Shown one piece after another: positions 1 through 6,172 of a stretch of DNA of 7,434 bases. This DNA comes from CAZINM01 sp964540605. Lineage in GTDB: Bacteria; Patescibacteriota; Dojkabacteria; SC72; JAHDCA01. The stretch is from the NCBI GenBank assembly GCA_964540605.1, contig CAZINM010000050.1:1-7434 (forward strand). The letters are read 5' to 3'. How positions within the stretch are numbered: the first letter of the stretch is position 1; each line of letters begins with the position of its first letter. Position numbers and translations under genes: made by a program. A model generated the notes under the pieces. That model was not told the origin of the DNA. It did no database searches and saw only the letters and a list, made by a program, of their open reading frames with translations.

Positions 1-2686
1 AGATGCACCACTAGCAGGAGCAATAACGGGAAATTGCACACAAGGTTCAGGACTTAGTTCATCAGATACAATTACAATAAATAATGTAGGACCATTAAGT
101 GCAGGAGTAACATACGGTTTAGAAGTATATGGAAATGTTGGAGTTCTTGGCACCGCACGATATGTATATGGACATAAGATCGATGTTGAGATCGAGGATC
201 CAACAGGGTTAATAACAGATTATGATTGGTTCTTAGTTTCTCTTACTACCAACAACTCAGTAACGATCACAGCTTATGTTGCTTATGTTCCACAATGTGA
301 TGATAACTTCGATTGTAACTACCCATTAGAAATTTGTAATTCAAATCAACAGTGTGTGCCTTGCACTTCAAACTCACAGTGCAGTTTTACAGACCTCTGT
401 GTATATGGACAATGTTCAGAAGATCCTGCGTGTAACACAAATGCAGATTGTGCATTCCCAAATGAAATATGTCCAGCCTCACATATTTGTGCACCTTGTA
501 CTACAAATGCACAGTGTGGAACGGGATATCTATGTACAGCTGGAGTATGCACTATAATCCCACCACCTGAATGTACGACAAATGCGGAGTGTAATTATCC
601 AAATCGAATATGTAACTCATCACAAAAATGTGTAGCTTGTACATCATCAGCTCAATGCAATAGTGGAGATGAATGTATAAGTGGAGTATGTGTAACACCA
701 ATCCCACTTGAATGTACAACAAATGCTCAATGTGATTATCCTCAAGAAATATGTGATCAAGCGAATATGTGTAACCCATGTGTTACCGACTGGCAATGTA
801 ATGTTGGACAAGTTTGTGTGGCTGGCGTTTGTACAACAAAATTCAAGTGTAAAACTAACAATGATTGTAAGTATCCATACCAGATATGTAACCTAAACAA
901 TGATTGTGGACCATGTGAATACGATTCACAATGTGGAGTAGGAAGCTTATGTGTTGATGGAGTTTGTGAAGCAATCCCACCAGCAGAGTGTGCTAATAAT
1001 GAGCAGTGTAATTATCCCGATCAGGTATGTATTGACCAATTCTGTACAGACTGTTTAGTAAATTCAGACTGTAGTGGGGAAGATATCTGTATACAGGGCG
1101 ACTGTGAAGCACCGTCTCCACTAGAGTGCACAAATAATGCCCATTGCGATTATCCAAATGAAATTTGCGATTTTACCAATAAATGTAATCCATGTATCGA
1201 TGATGATGAATGTAATTACGGTTACGAATGTAAGAGTGGAGTATGTGTATATGAAGAACCAGAAGAGCAATTGCCAGTGTCAAATGGAGGAGAATGGGTA
1301 AGTGAAACATTTGACACTTTGTTGGAGGGAGTAGGTTTGAACCCGATACAAGTTGAAGAAACAGTTCGTGAGATCGAAAACCTTGCCCCTGTAGCAACAA
1401 CAGCATCTGTTGTTACAACAACATTTGTAGGTTTGAGTTTGTTGAACATATCTTTCCTTGAAGGACCCGTAATCATTATGCGAGGATTCTTGGGACTTTT
1501 AACACTACTTGGTATTAGAACAAAAGGACAGCCATATGGATATGTGTATAACGCAATAACGAAAGATCCCATCTCAAATGCTCTAGTGAGAATATTCAAG
1601 CATGAGAATGATCAGAAGAAATTGATCAGAACTAGTGTTACAAATTCATTCGGAGTATTTGACTCAGAACTTGATCCGGGTCAACATAGTTTGTTTGTGT
1701 CAAAGTCGGGCTTTGGGTTCCCATCTGAAATTGTCGGTACATTAACGGATTATCCACTCGAAAATATTTATAAGGGGAATGTGTTCAAAACAGATAAAGA
1801 GGTGCAGGTATACTTCTCAATACCAGTCGATCCAAAAGAGAAGAACTTCTTTGATGTACTTGGTGCTGTCATGCGAGAAAGATTATCTTTCTTAGCAAAA
1901 TTCGTTCAGCTTTCATTGCTAATATTTGGTGCAGCTTTCTCATTGATATTATTCTTAACTATCCCAGTAGTCACAAACTTGCTTATCTTTTTGATCTACA
2001 TCCCATCGATCACATTTACAGTAATGGCATTTAGATATAAAGAAGCGAAATATGGAGATGTTGTAGATGAATTAGGCAAACCAGTTAAAGGTGTTACACT
2101 CGGTCTTTATAATAAAGATGAAGAAAGATATGTTACAAAGCGTGTTTCTGACGAAGAAGGACACTTCAGATTTGTAGCTGATAGAGCTAATTATGAATTA
2201 CAGGTATTAGATACATTCTATCAAGCGATCAAAGTTGAGAAAGAAGAAATCGATAGCCGACAGGGTAGGGATATGATAGTAGTTATAGGTAAAGTAGTTG
2301 TGAGAAAGAAAGAATTGGCAGCTGATGATCCATCGTTAGCGAGTAATATACTAAAACAAAGGGAGAGTGCAGAGTCAGAAGCGAAAGATACGGGGTCCCA
2401 AGAGGCGAGTGGCGGGTCTGAAAGTGCGGATGCTGAATTAAACCAGCCTCATACTACACAAGACAGTACAACATCTGAATTAAATCAGACTGAGGTTCTG
2501 GAACAAAGTACCATTGATCAAACAAAAAATGTAGAAATTAGTAGCCAACATGAATCAACTCTACCACTTCAATCAACATCAATACCTCAAAGCACACCAA
2601 TGACAGCCACAATACAATCACCAGATGTAAAAACTTCATCTGAACAAGCAAAAGAACCAGAAAAGAAACAATTTGGACGAGTTTAA
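1..2686 (+). CDS. Large cysteine-rich repeat surface/membrane protein with two carboxypeptidase-regulatory-like domains (5' partial)
   Basis: The frame is open from the left edge (first full codon at 2), giving 894 residues with the N-terminus missing; a GTG at 356 lies inside a cysteine module and is not a credible start. Order by visible residue: beta-rich, Thr/Gly/Val-rich segment 1-98; seven 8-Cys modules 99-415; acidic linker; hydrophobic segments about 461-485 and 488-505; a first beta domain 512-590 (GYVYNAITKDPISNALVRIF, then a G-x-F turn and an L-x-P-G-x-H motif typical of CarbR-like folds); hydrophobic pair about 631-654 and 655-677; a second such domain 684-740 (GDVVDELGKPVKGV); Ser/Thr/Gln-rich tail from about 760. 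Two helical hairpins would keep all soluble parts on one face, most likely outside. The role is unknown; adhesion or envelope anchoring is a guess. Cysteine pairing implies an oxidising location. The tail coding region near 2388-2436 is locally GC-richer than its surroundings. Confidence 0.9.
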   Translation, partial: DAPLAGAITGNCTQGSGLSSSDTITINNVGPLSAGVTYGLEVYGNVGVLGTARYVYGHKIDVEIEDPTGLITDYDWFLVSLTTNNSVTITAYVAYVPQCDDNFDCNYPLEICNSNQQCVPCTSNSQCSFTDLCVYGQCSEDPACNTNADCAFPNEICPASHICAPCTTNAQCGTGYLCTAGVCTIIPPPECTTNAECNYPNRICNSSQKCVACTSSAQCNSGDECISGVCVTPIPLECTTNAQCDYPQEICDQANMCNPCVTDWQCNVGQVCVAGVCTTKFKCKTNNDCKYPYQICNLNNDCGPCEYDSQCGVGSLCVDGVCEAIPPAECANNEQCNYPDQVCIDQFCTDCLVNSDCSGEDICIQGDCEAPSPLECTNNAHCDYPNEICDFTNKCNPCIDDDECNYGYECKSGVCVYEEPEEQLPVSNGGEWVSETFDTLLEGVGLNPIQVEETVREIENLAPVATTASVVTTTFVGLSLLNISFLEGPVIIMRGFLGLLTLLGIRTKGQPYGYVYNAITKDPISNALVRIFKHENDQKKLIRTSVTNSFGVFDSELDPGQHSLFVSKSGFGFPSEIVGTLTDYPLENIYKGNVFKTDKEVQVYFSIPVDPKEKNFFDVLGAVMRERLSFLAKFVQLSLLIFGAAFSLILFLTIPVVTNLLIFLIYIPSITFTVMAFRYKEAKYGDVVDELGKPVKGVTLGLYNKDEERYVTKRVSDEEGHFRFVADRANYELQVLDTFYQAIKVEKEEIDSRQGRDMIVVIGKVVVRKKELAADDPSLASNILKQRESAESEAKDTGSQEASGGSESADAELNQPHTTQDSTTSELNQTEVLEQSTIDQTKNVEISSQHESTLPLQSTSIPQSTPMTATIQSPDVKTSSEQAKEPEKKQFGRV
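296..1246 (+). repeat. Seven tandem 8-cysteine modules (45-47 codons each) within the surface protein
   Basis: Modules begin with their first Cys codon at 296, 431, 572, 713, 848, 989 and 1127; the last Cys codon is 1244-1246. Consensus spacing is C-x5-C-x6-C-x5-C-x2-C-x5-C-x5-C-x4-C, with a conserved aromatic-Pro pair after the second Cys and usually Gly before the last Cys. Module 6 has x4 instead of x5 in the third gap. Total is 56 cysteines, all in register. Linkers between modules are Pro/Glu-rich (for example IPPPE, PIPLE, IPPAE, PSPLE). The spacing is reminiscent of Dickkopf-type or EB-type disulfide modules, but that is only a pattern resemblance. Unit lengths are all multiples of 3, as expected for in-frame duplication, and DNA identity between units is moderate, so the array is not recent. 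Confidence 0.93.
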
Positions 2687-2735
2687 GGAACTGAAATAGA
2701 ACTCGGTTTTTGAAATTCTAATGCTAATCTACTGA

Positions 2736-2848
2736 GCTCAAACATCAAGCTCAAATATTAATCTCTAGTACTAGGCTTAAACATCAAGCTCAAATATTAA
2801 TCTCAAATACTAGGCTCAAACATTAAGCTTAAATGCTAAGCTCAAACG
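2736..2848. repeat. 13-bp tandem array with 39-bp (A-B-C) higher-order periodicity
   Basis: Successive 13-mers without indels are: gctcaaacatcaa (2736), gctcaaatattaa (2749), tctctagtactag (2762), gcttaaacatcaa (2775), gctcaaatattaa (2788), tctcaaatactag (2801), gctcaaacattaa (2814), gcttaaatgctaa (2827), then a partial gctcaaac from 2840. The units follow an A-B-C order, so the array also repeats every 39 bp. The 13-mer at 2723 is a weak extra C-type unit. The last unit contains the TGA stop of the minus-strand regulator (2842-2844). A perfect palindrome TTAAGCTTAA sits at 2823-2832. The array fills almost the whole gap between two convergent genes. Function unknown. Confidence 0.9.
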
Positions 2849-3396
2849 AATCTTTTCTCCTGAGCTATCACAACGCCAATAATAATATCCTTAGATTCGA
2901 TCTCACTAGCAAGACAAACCTCTAGCTTTCGCACCCTTTTGATCAAAACTAAGCTAGTAGATCTAACTTTTATATTTGGTGATACAAAGATTGGACCGAT
3001 ATTATTCTGTAATTGCAGAGGTAGTCTGGCAACTAAAGATACTGACAGTGCAAAAAGATCCTTATCTCTTACTAACATCCAGATAGGAGCTGTATAAAAT
3101 TCATGTGTTCTATCAGAGTTGAAATCAAGCTCCTTTGGTATCTGGTTAAAGTAGGGGATATCATTGTTCTTTGGCTTTTCGGATATCTCAATAGCTAGAT
3201 CATTTAGAAGAAGTGAAGGTTCTACATCAAGAATCTCACTTAATTGATCCAGCCTAGTGATAGGTGAACTTTCACCTCTTTCATATCTTGAGACCATCTC
3301 CCATGAAACACCAAGTCTATCAGCAAGTTGCTGTTGTGTAAGGCCTTTCTTGTTCCTGAAATAGCGAAGATTCTCACTTATGGAATTATTTTTCAT
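2842..3396 (-). CDS. XRE-family helix-turn-helix regulator with a degenerate S24/LexA-like C-terminal domain
   Basis: The protein is 184 residues from ATG at 3394-3396. A TTG two codons upstream (3400-3402) would add only two residues; neither start has a clear Shine-Dalgarno site. Residues about 6-67 form a textbook XRE/Cro-C1 HTH: LTQQQLADRLGVSWEMVSRY, then ERGESSP and a leucine-rich closing helix, so sequence-specific DNA binding is expected. The C-terminal part (about 80-184) resembles the peptidase S24 fold in outline: a final strand IIIGVVIAQEKRF like the IIGVVxGVxR end of LexA/C1-type repressors. The GDSM-type catalytic serine is not visible; the best-aligned place reads SLVARL (120-125). 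It may therefore be a sensing or dimerising remnant rather than a self-cleaving one. It is convergent with the surface gene and divergent from hsp20. Its targets are unknown; autoregulation is a reasonable guess. Confidence 0.88.
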   Translation of the reverse strand: MKNNSISENLRYFRNKKGLTQQQLADRLGVSWEMVSRYERGESSPITRLDQLSEILDVEPSLLLNDLAIEISEKPKNNDIPYFNQIPKELDFNSDRTHEFYTAPIWMLVRDKDLFALSVSLVARLPLQLQNNIGPIFVSPNIKVRSTSLVLIKRVRKLEVCLASEIESKDIIIGVVIAQEKRFV

Positions 3397-3473
3397 ATAC
3401 AAGGAATCTTATTAGATATCGAAGGACATCTGGATGATTTTTGATTGCATATATAAGAAGTGGAAGTTCGTAT

Positions 3474-3489
3474 TAAACATAAATGTTTA
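3474..3489. promoter_or_regulatory. Palindrome TAAACAT-AA-ATGTTTA, candidate regulator operator
   Basis: Perfect 7-bp inverted arms with a 2-bp centre, 77 bp upstream of the XRE regulator ATG. XRE regulators commonly bind such short dyads near their own promoter, so autoregulation is the natural guess. AT-rich DNA produces palindromes by chance, hence the modest confidence. Confidence 0.35.
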
Positions 3490-3572
3490 TTGCTGATCTC
3501 GGTATTAACTCAAAATAACCCCTGATAATGCACCATATTTACTGTGTGGAAAATCTGTATACATATGCATAT

Positions 3573-3599
3573 ATAGCACTTGACACACTTAAGTGCTAG
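3573..3599 (+). promoter_or_regulatory. CIRCE-like operator (HrcA binding site) controlling hsp20
   Basis: The arms ATAGCACTT (3573-3581) and AAGTGCTAG (3591-3599) are separated by exactly 9 bp. The CIRCE consensus is TTAGCACTC-N9-GAGTGCTAA; each arm matches 7 of 9, and the inner TAGCACTT/AAGTGCTA is a perfect 8-bp inverted repeat. It overlaps the -35 hexamer and spacer of the hsp20 promoter, the right place for repression by HrcA. CIRCE normally controls groE and dnaK operons and is relieved by heat shock, so it fits a small heat shock gene. No hrcA gene is in the window. Confidence 0.85.
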
Positions 3600-3608
3600 T
3601 GTTATATT
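3580..3608 (+). promoter_or_regulatory. sigma70-type promoter of hsp20
   Basis: A perfect -35 TTGACA at 3580-3585, a 17-bp spacer and -10 TATATT at 3603-3608, preceded by the extended -10 TG at 3600-3601. The start of transcription should fall near 3614-3617, giving a leader of about 90 nt before the ATG at 3705. The promoter is embedded in the CIRCE-like operator, so a strong housekeeping promoter appears to be held down by a repressor rather than driven by a heat-shock sigma factor. Confidence 0.85.
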
Positions 3609-3617
3609 TTGACTACC

Positions 3618-3655
3618 TTGGAATGGTTTGTTCCAAACCTACTGTTCCAACGGAA
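3618..3655 (+). other. Hairpin-forming segment in the hsp20 leader
   Basis: Three short pairings are possible: TTGGAA/TTCCAA (3618-3623 with 3631-3636), GGTTTG-TTC-CAAACC (3625-3639) and TTCC-AAC-GGAA (3645-3655). The first two exclude each other. They lie about 50 nt ahead of the start codon and do not cover an identifiable ribosome site. mRNA stability or a temperature effect are possibilities only. Confidence 0.35.
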
Positions 3656-3704
3656 TTTTGAAATTTGAACTTTGATACTATTTAATTTATTAATAATAAA
3701 AAAT

Positions 3705-4124
3705 ATGGCAAGAAGATTAACAGTGTGGAATCCATGGACTTTAACACCTGACGATGCATTCGACTTTGAGCCATTTGGCTTCAACGAATCAGACTCAGTA
3801 TTAATGGACATGTACGAGGAAGGGGATAATGTGGTAGTTGAATTAAAAGCTCCCGGTTTTGGTAAAGATGATGTAAAGATCCAGGTCGAGTCAAATGTAA
3901 TTACGATCAATGGAACCATCAAGAAAGAATCAGAAGAGAAGAATAAAGATAGAAAATATTACAGAAAAGAGATCAGAGCTATGTCATTCTCTAGAACTGC
4001 AGAACTTCCTTCTTCAGTAAGAGCAGAAGATGCAAAGGCAATATTCAATAACGGAATGCTGAAGATCACTCTTCCTAAGAGAGAAGAGGCTAAACCTAAG
4101 ACAATCTCTGTTGAAGTTGCTTAA
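3705..4124 (+). CDS. Small heat shock protein, Hsp20/alpha-crystallin family
   Basis: 139 residues, cytoplasmic; the family consists of ATP-independent holdases that form oligomers and keep unfolding proteins soluble. The ATG at 3705 gives the usual short N-terminus with aromatic residues (VWNPWTLTP, 7-15). A TTG at 3672 would add 11 residues but lies deep in the AT-rich leader. The alpha-crystallin domain spans about 32-125, with VVVELKAPGFGKDDVKI (43-59), the Y-Y-R-K-E strand (85-89), the S-F-x-R core (94-97) and the hallmark A-x-F-x-N-G-M-L-K-I-x-L-P-K (112-125). The C-terminal I-x-V anchor motif is I134-S-V136. Upstream lie a CIRCE-like operator and a strong promoter, downstream an intrinsic terminator, so it is a single-gene heat-shock unit. 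No Shine-Dalgarno site is visible; the leader just before the ATG is A/T only. Confidence 0.97.
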   Translation: MARRLTVWNPWTLTPDDAFDFEPFGFNESDSVLMDMYEEGDNVVVELKAPGFGKDDVKIQVESNVITINGTIKKESEEKNKDRKYYRKEIRAMSFSRTAELPSSVRAEDAKAIFNNGMLKITLPKREEAKPKTISVEVA

Positions 4125-4163
4125 AAAGGTTTTGAGTTCGCAGTAAAAAAAGAATAAGTTTGT

Positions 4164-4187
4164 ATTGCTTACTGTAAACTGAGCAAT
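4164..4187 (+). other. Hairpin downstream of hsp20
   Basis: ATTGCTTA pairs with TGAGCAAT (one G-U pair) around an 8-nt loop. Alternative pairings use CAGTAA (4141-4146) with TTACTG (4169-4174), or AGTTT (4157-4161) with AAACT (4176-4180). No clean T-tract follows, so it is more likely a 3' UTR structure than a terminator. Confidence 0.3.
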
Positions 4188-4214
4188 TTAAATAAATTAT
4201 TTATAGGTGCTTTA

Positions 4215-4246
4215 GAAGGGCGGGGGAAACTCCGCTTTTCTTTTTT
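4215..4246 (+). terminator. Intrinsic terminator of hsp20
   Basis: An 11-bp stem (4215-4225 with 4230-4240, three G-U pairs) closes a GAAA tetraloop and is followed directly by six T (4241-4246). The stem has the GC-rich core GGGCGGGG/CTCCGCTT in an otherwise AT-rich gap. It lies 91 bp after the hsp20 stop and 127 bp before the ABC gene, so it separates the two units. Confidence 0.92.
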
Positions 4247-4312
4247 AATTAAGTTCTGTGTATTGAATTTTTGCTGTGGCACTTTCTTCTCAATCTGTAT
4301 AAATGTCTTTCT

Positions 4313-4340
4313 TTTTACCTTACTTTTGCTGTGATATATT
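4313..4340 (+). promoter_or_regulatory. Candidate promoter for the ABC transporter-methyltransferase-folD operon
   Basis: TTTACC (4313-4318, 4 of 6 to TTGACA), 16 bp, then TATATT (4335-4340), ending 32 bp before the ATG at 4373. A promoter is expected here because the hsp20 terminator lies upstream. A second -10-like TATAAA at 4298-4303 lacks a suitably spaced -35. The AT-rich context makes false matches easy. Confidence 0.4.
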
Positions 4341-4372
4341 GAATGTAGAAAAAATATCTATCTTGCAAATTA

Positions 4373-6172
4373 ATGAATGTAAAATCTCAATTCAATTACA
4401 TAGTCAAAACACTTGGTTATGTTTATAAATGCGATCTTAAACACGCTTTATTAAGAGATGTCTCTTTTGTAATAGAAACTTTACTTGATATGTTCCAGAT
4501 ACTTTTTGGAGGTAAATTCATCGACGCCACAGCCAAATTGTTGGTTGAATCATCAATATCTAGTATAAATGAATATCTAAAAACCGAATCCTTCTATTAC
4601 TTGGCAATTATGCTTGCTACATGGATCGTATTAAAAGCTATGGCAAATTTCAGAAGTACGATCTCAATTACAATTGAAACAAATCTTGAACATAAAGTTC
4701 GATATGATGTACTAAACAAGATCTCCCATGAAAACTTAGAAGAGGTAGAGCAGAAGAGATTCCAAGATCTAATGACATTTGTTCCAAATTACTCAATTTC
4801 AAGGTTATATCAGGCTTATGAAGCCTTTTCAGAGATGTTACGATACTTTGTAAGTGTAGTGAGCTCATTTGTGATCATGTCTAGAACTGTACAAAATAGT
4901 GCTTTATTTTTGATAATGATAGCTATCCCTGAGCCATTGATCCAATTCATAGATGAGAGAAGATTACAAAGATATCGCTTGAACGAAGTAGATAGATTAG
5001 ATTTCACCGATTATATCGACATGTTGATATCTGATGTTAAATATTTTGCCGAGTTGCGAGTTAACGGTGTATTCAAATATCTACTAAAAGCTTTTGATGT
5101 AACAAATAGAGAATACCTCAATGGTATGATCAAACACTTCAAAAAGAATTACTCTGATAATGTAATATTCTCAATGTTTGGTCAGGTGATGAAATATGGG
5201 TATATCGTATTTTTACTTATTAAGTCTATAGCTGAAGGTGTAAGTATTGGTCAGTTCAAGGCTCTTTATGATTATGCAAATACGCTATATGGAAGCTCAT
5301 ACAGTTTTATTCGGGAGTTCTTAATACTGTTGGATCATGTTTCCTATACACAGGAGTATTTTGATCTTATTGAATATGAAGGCTTTGGGGATCTAGATTC
5401 AGGACTTCGAAAATTGAAAGCTGGTACTCCAAAAATTGAATTCCAACATTTAGATTTTGAGTATCCAGATGAACCAGGAGTTAAAGTACTCGAAAATGTA
5501 AACTTAGTAATTGAACCTGGTCAAAAAGTCGCCTTTGTAGGAGGAGATGGCTCTGGTAAAAGTAGTTTAGTTAAAACATTTTGTGGACTGTACGAAATTG
5601 TTGCAGGAGATTATGTACTTGATGGATATTCGATAAGAGAATTAAGTCGAGGAGAATTAAAGAATAAGATCTCAGTAGTCTTTCAGAACTTTATAAGATA
5701 CAACTTCAGCATTAAAGACAATATAACCATAACAAGTGAAAAGGAGAGATTGAATAAAGATCTATACAAGAAAGTTAAGAAAATATGCGGTGTGAGCGAT
5801 TTCATTAAAAGTGAGAGATTGGATGATAACCAGATATTAGGAAAATATTTCGGAACTGGTAAAGAAATATCTCCCGGCTACTGGCAAAGACTTGCTATTG
5901 CACGGATGCTTTATCGAGATAGGGAGATAAACATCATGGACGAGCCGTTCACATACATAGATGGACCTTCACGAGAGGTAATACTAAAAAATGTCATTGA
6001 TTTCTTAGGTAGCGATAAGACTTTGATTTATATTTCACAAAACACAGATCATTTGAAATATTTTGATGTTGTCTACTACATATCCGGTGGTAAAGTGGTA
6101 GAATCTGGCACATTGCGTGAATTAATGCGCAAAAAAGGTAAATTTTACAAGGAGGCGATGGCCAACCGATGA
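4373..6172 (+). CDS. ABC exporter-type half transporter (fused membrane and ATPase domains) with altered signature and H-loop
   Basis: 599 residues, the usual length for a fused half-transporter that works as a dimer in the cytoplasmic membrane. Hydrophobic segments lie near 30-50, 74-92, 155-172, 178-196, 270-292 and around 315-330, as in type IV exporters. The ATPase part starts near 355: A-loop Tyr364, Walker A GGDGSGKSS (390-398, Lys396), Q-loop Gln438, Walker B NIMDE (Asp523, Glu524) and D-loop TYID (527-530). Two expected motifs are changed: the LSGGQ signature reads ISPGY (499-503) and the H-loop His is Gln556. The catalytic Glu is kept, so ATP binding is expected and hydrolysis is likely but possibly slow. 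The substrate cannot be told. The ATG at 4373 has no Shine-Dalgarno site. The gene heads an operon with the methyltransferase, overlapping it by 4 bp. No partner half-transporter is in the window. Confidence 0.93.
   Translation: MNVKSQFNYIVKTLGYVYKCDLKHALLRDVSFVIETLLDMFQILFGGKFIDATAKLLVESSISSINEYLKTESFYYLAIMLATWIVLKAMANFRSTISITIETNLEHKVRYDVLNKISHENLEEVEQKRFQDLMTFVPNYSISRLYQAYEAFSEMLRYFVSVVSSFVIMSRTVQNSALFLIMIAIPEPLIQFIDERRLQRYRLNEVDRLDFTDYIDMLISDVKYFAELRVNGVFKYLLKAFDVTNREYLNGMIKHFKKNYSDNVIFSMFGQVMKYGYIVFLLIKSIAEGVSIGQFKALYDYANTLYGSSYSFIREFLILLDHVSYTQEYFDLIEYEGFGDLDSGLRKLKAGTPKIEFQHLDFEYPDEPGVKVLENVNLVIEPGQKVAFVGGDGSGKSSLVKTFCGLYEIVAGDYVLDGYSIRELSRGELKNKISVVFQNFIRYNFSIKDNITITSEKERLNKDLYKKVKKICGVSDFIKSERLDDNQILGKYFGTGKEISPGYWQRLAIARMLYRDREINIMDEPFTYIDGPSREVILKNVIDFLGSDKTLIYISQNTDHLKYFDVVYYISGGKVVESGTLRELMRKKGKFYKEAMANR
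6150..6155 (+). promoter_or_regulatory. AGGAGG Shine-Dalgarno site for the methyltransferase
   Basis: The only perfect AGGAGG ahead of a start in this window. It lies inside the last codons of the ABC gene, 13 nt before the ATG at 6169, longer than the usual spacing. With the ATGA stop/start overlap it suggests translational coupling to the ABC gene. Confidence 0.6.

Larger units (their letters stand above)
3397..3704. promoter_or_regulatory. 308-bp divergent regulatory region between the XRE regulator and hsp20
   Basis: No credible gene lies here. It holds, from left to right: the leader of the minus-strand regulator with no convincing promoter hexamers or Shine-Dalgarno site; a TGCATATATA at 3446-3455; a 16-bp palindrome at 3474-3489; abutting palindromes TGTATACA (3556-3563) and ATATGCATAT (3563-3572); a second TGCATATATA at 3566-3575; the hsp20 CIRCE-like operator and promoter; and a structured hsp20 leader. 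The shared gap makes cross-regulation of the two genes possible but unproven. Confidence 0.75.

Noticed and set aside
356..358. GTG as the start of the cysteine-rich gene
   Set aside because: The frame is open to the window edge and the codon lies between the 4th and 5th cysteines of module 1, so the protein must begin upstream.
1222..1599. 125-codon open frame on the minus strand
   Set aside because: It lies wholly inside the surface-protein gene, and its translation shows no recognisable domain; it is a shadow frame.
2689..2711. Intrinsic terminator for the surface-protein gene
   Set aside because: Only a 5-bp stem (AACTG/CGGTT, one G-U) with a 10-nt loop and a short T run that overlaps the stem; too weak to call.
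2736..2848. CRISPR array
   Set aside because: The 13-bp units are directly adjacent with no unique spacers, and no cas genes are nearby.
3397..3540. Promoter for the minus-strand regulator
   Set aside because: Several AT-rich -10-like strings occur, but none is paired with a -35 of at least 4 of 6 matches at 16-18 bp together with a good -10.
3623..3661. 12-codon leader peptide (ATG to TGA) in the hsp20 leader
   Set aside because: No ribosome site and no regulatory codon pattern; such short frames are expected by chance.
3602..3922. 106-codon open frame on the minus strand opposite hsp20
   Set aside because: It covers the hsp20 promoter -10 and half of a clear hsp20 gene, and its product resembles nothing known.
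4164..4187. First hsp20 terminator
   Set aside because: An 8-bp stem exists, but a mixed A/T stretch follows instead of a T-tract; the strong terminator at 4215-4246 explains transcript ending.
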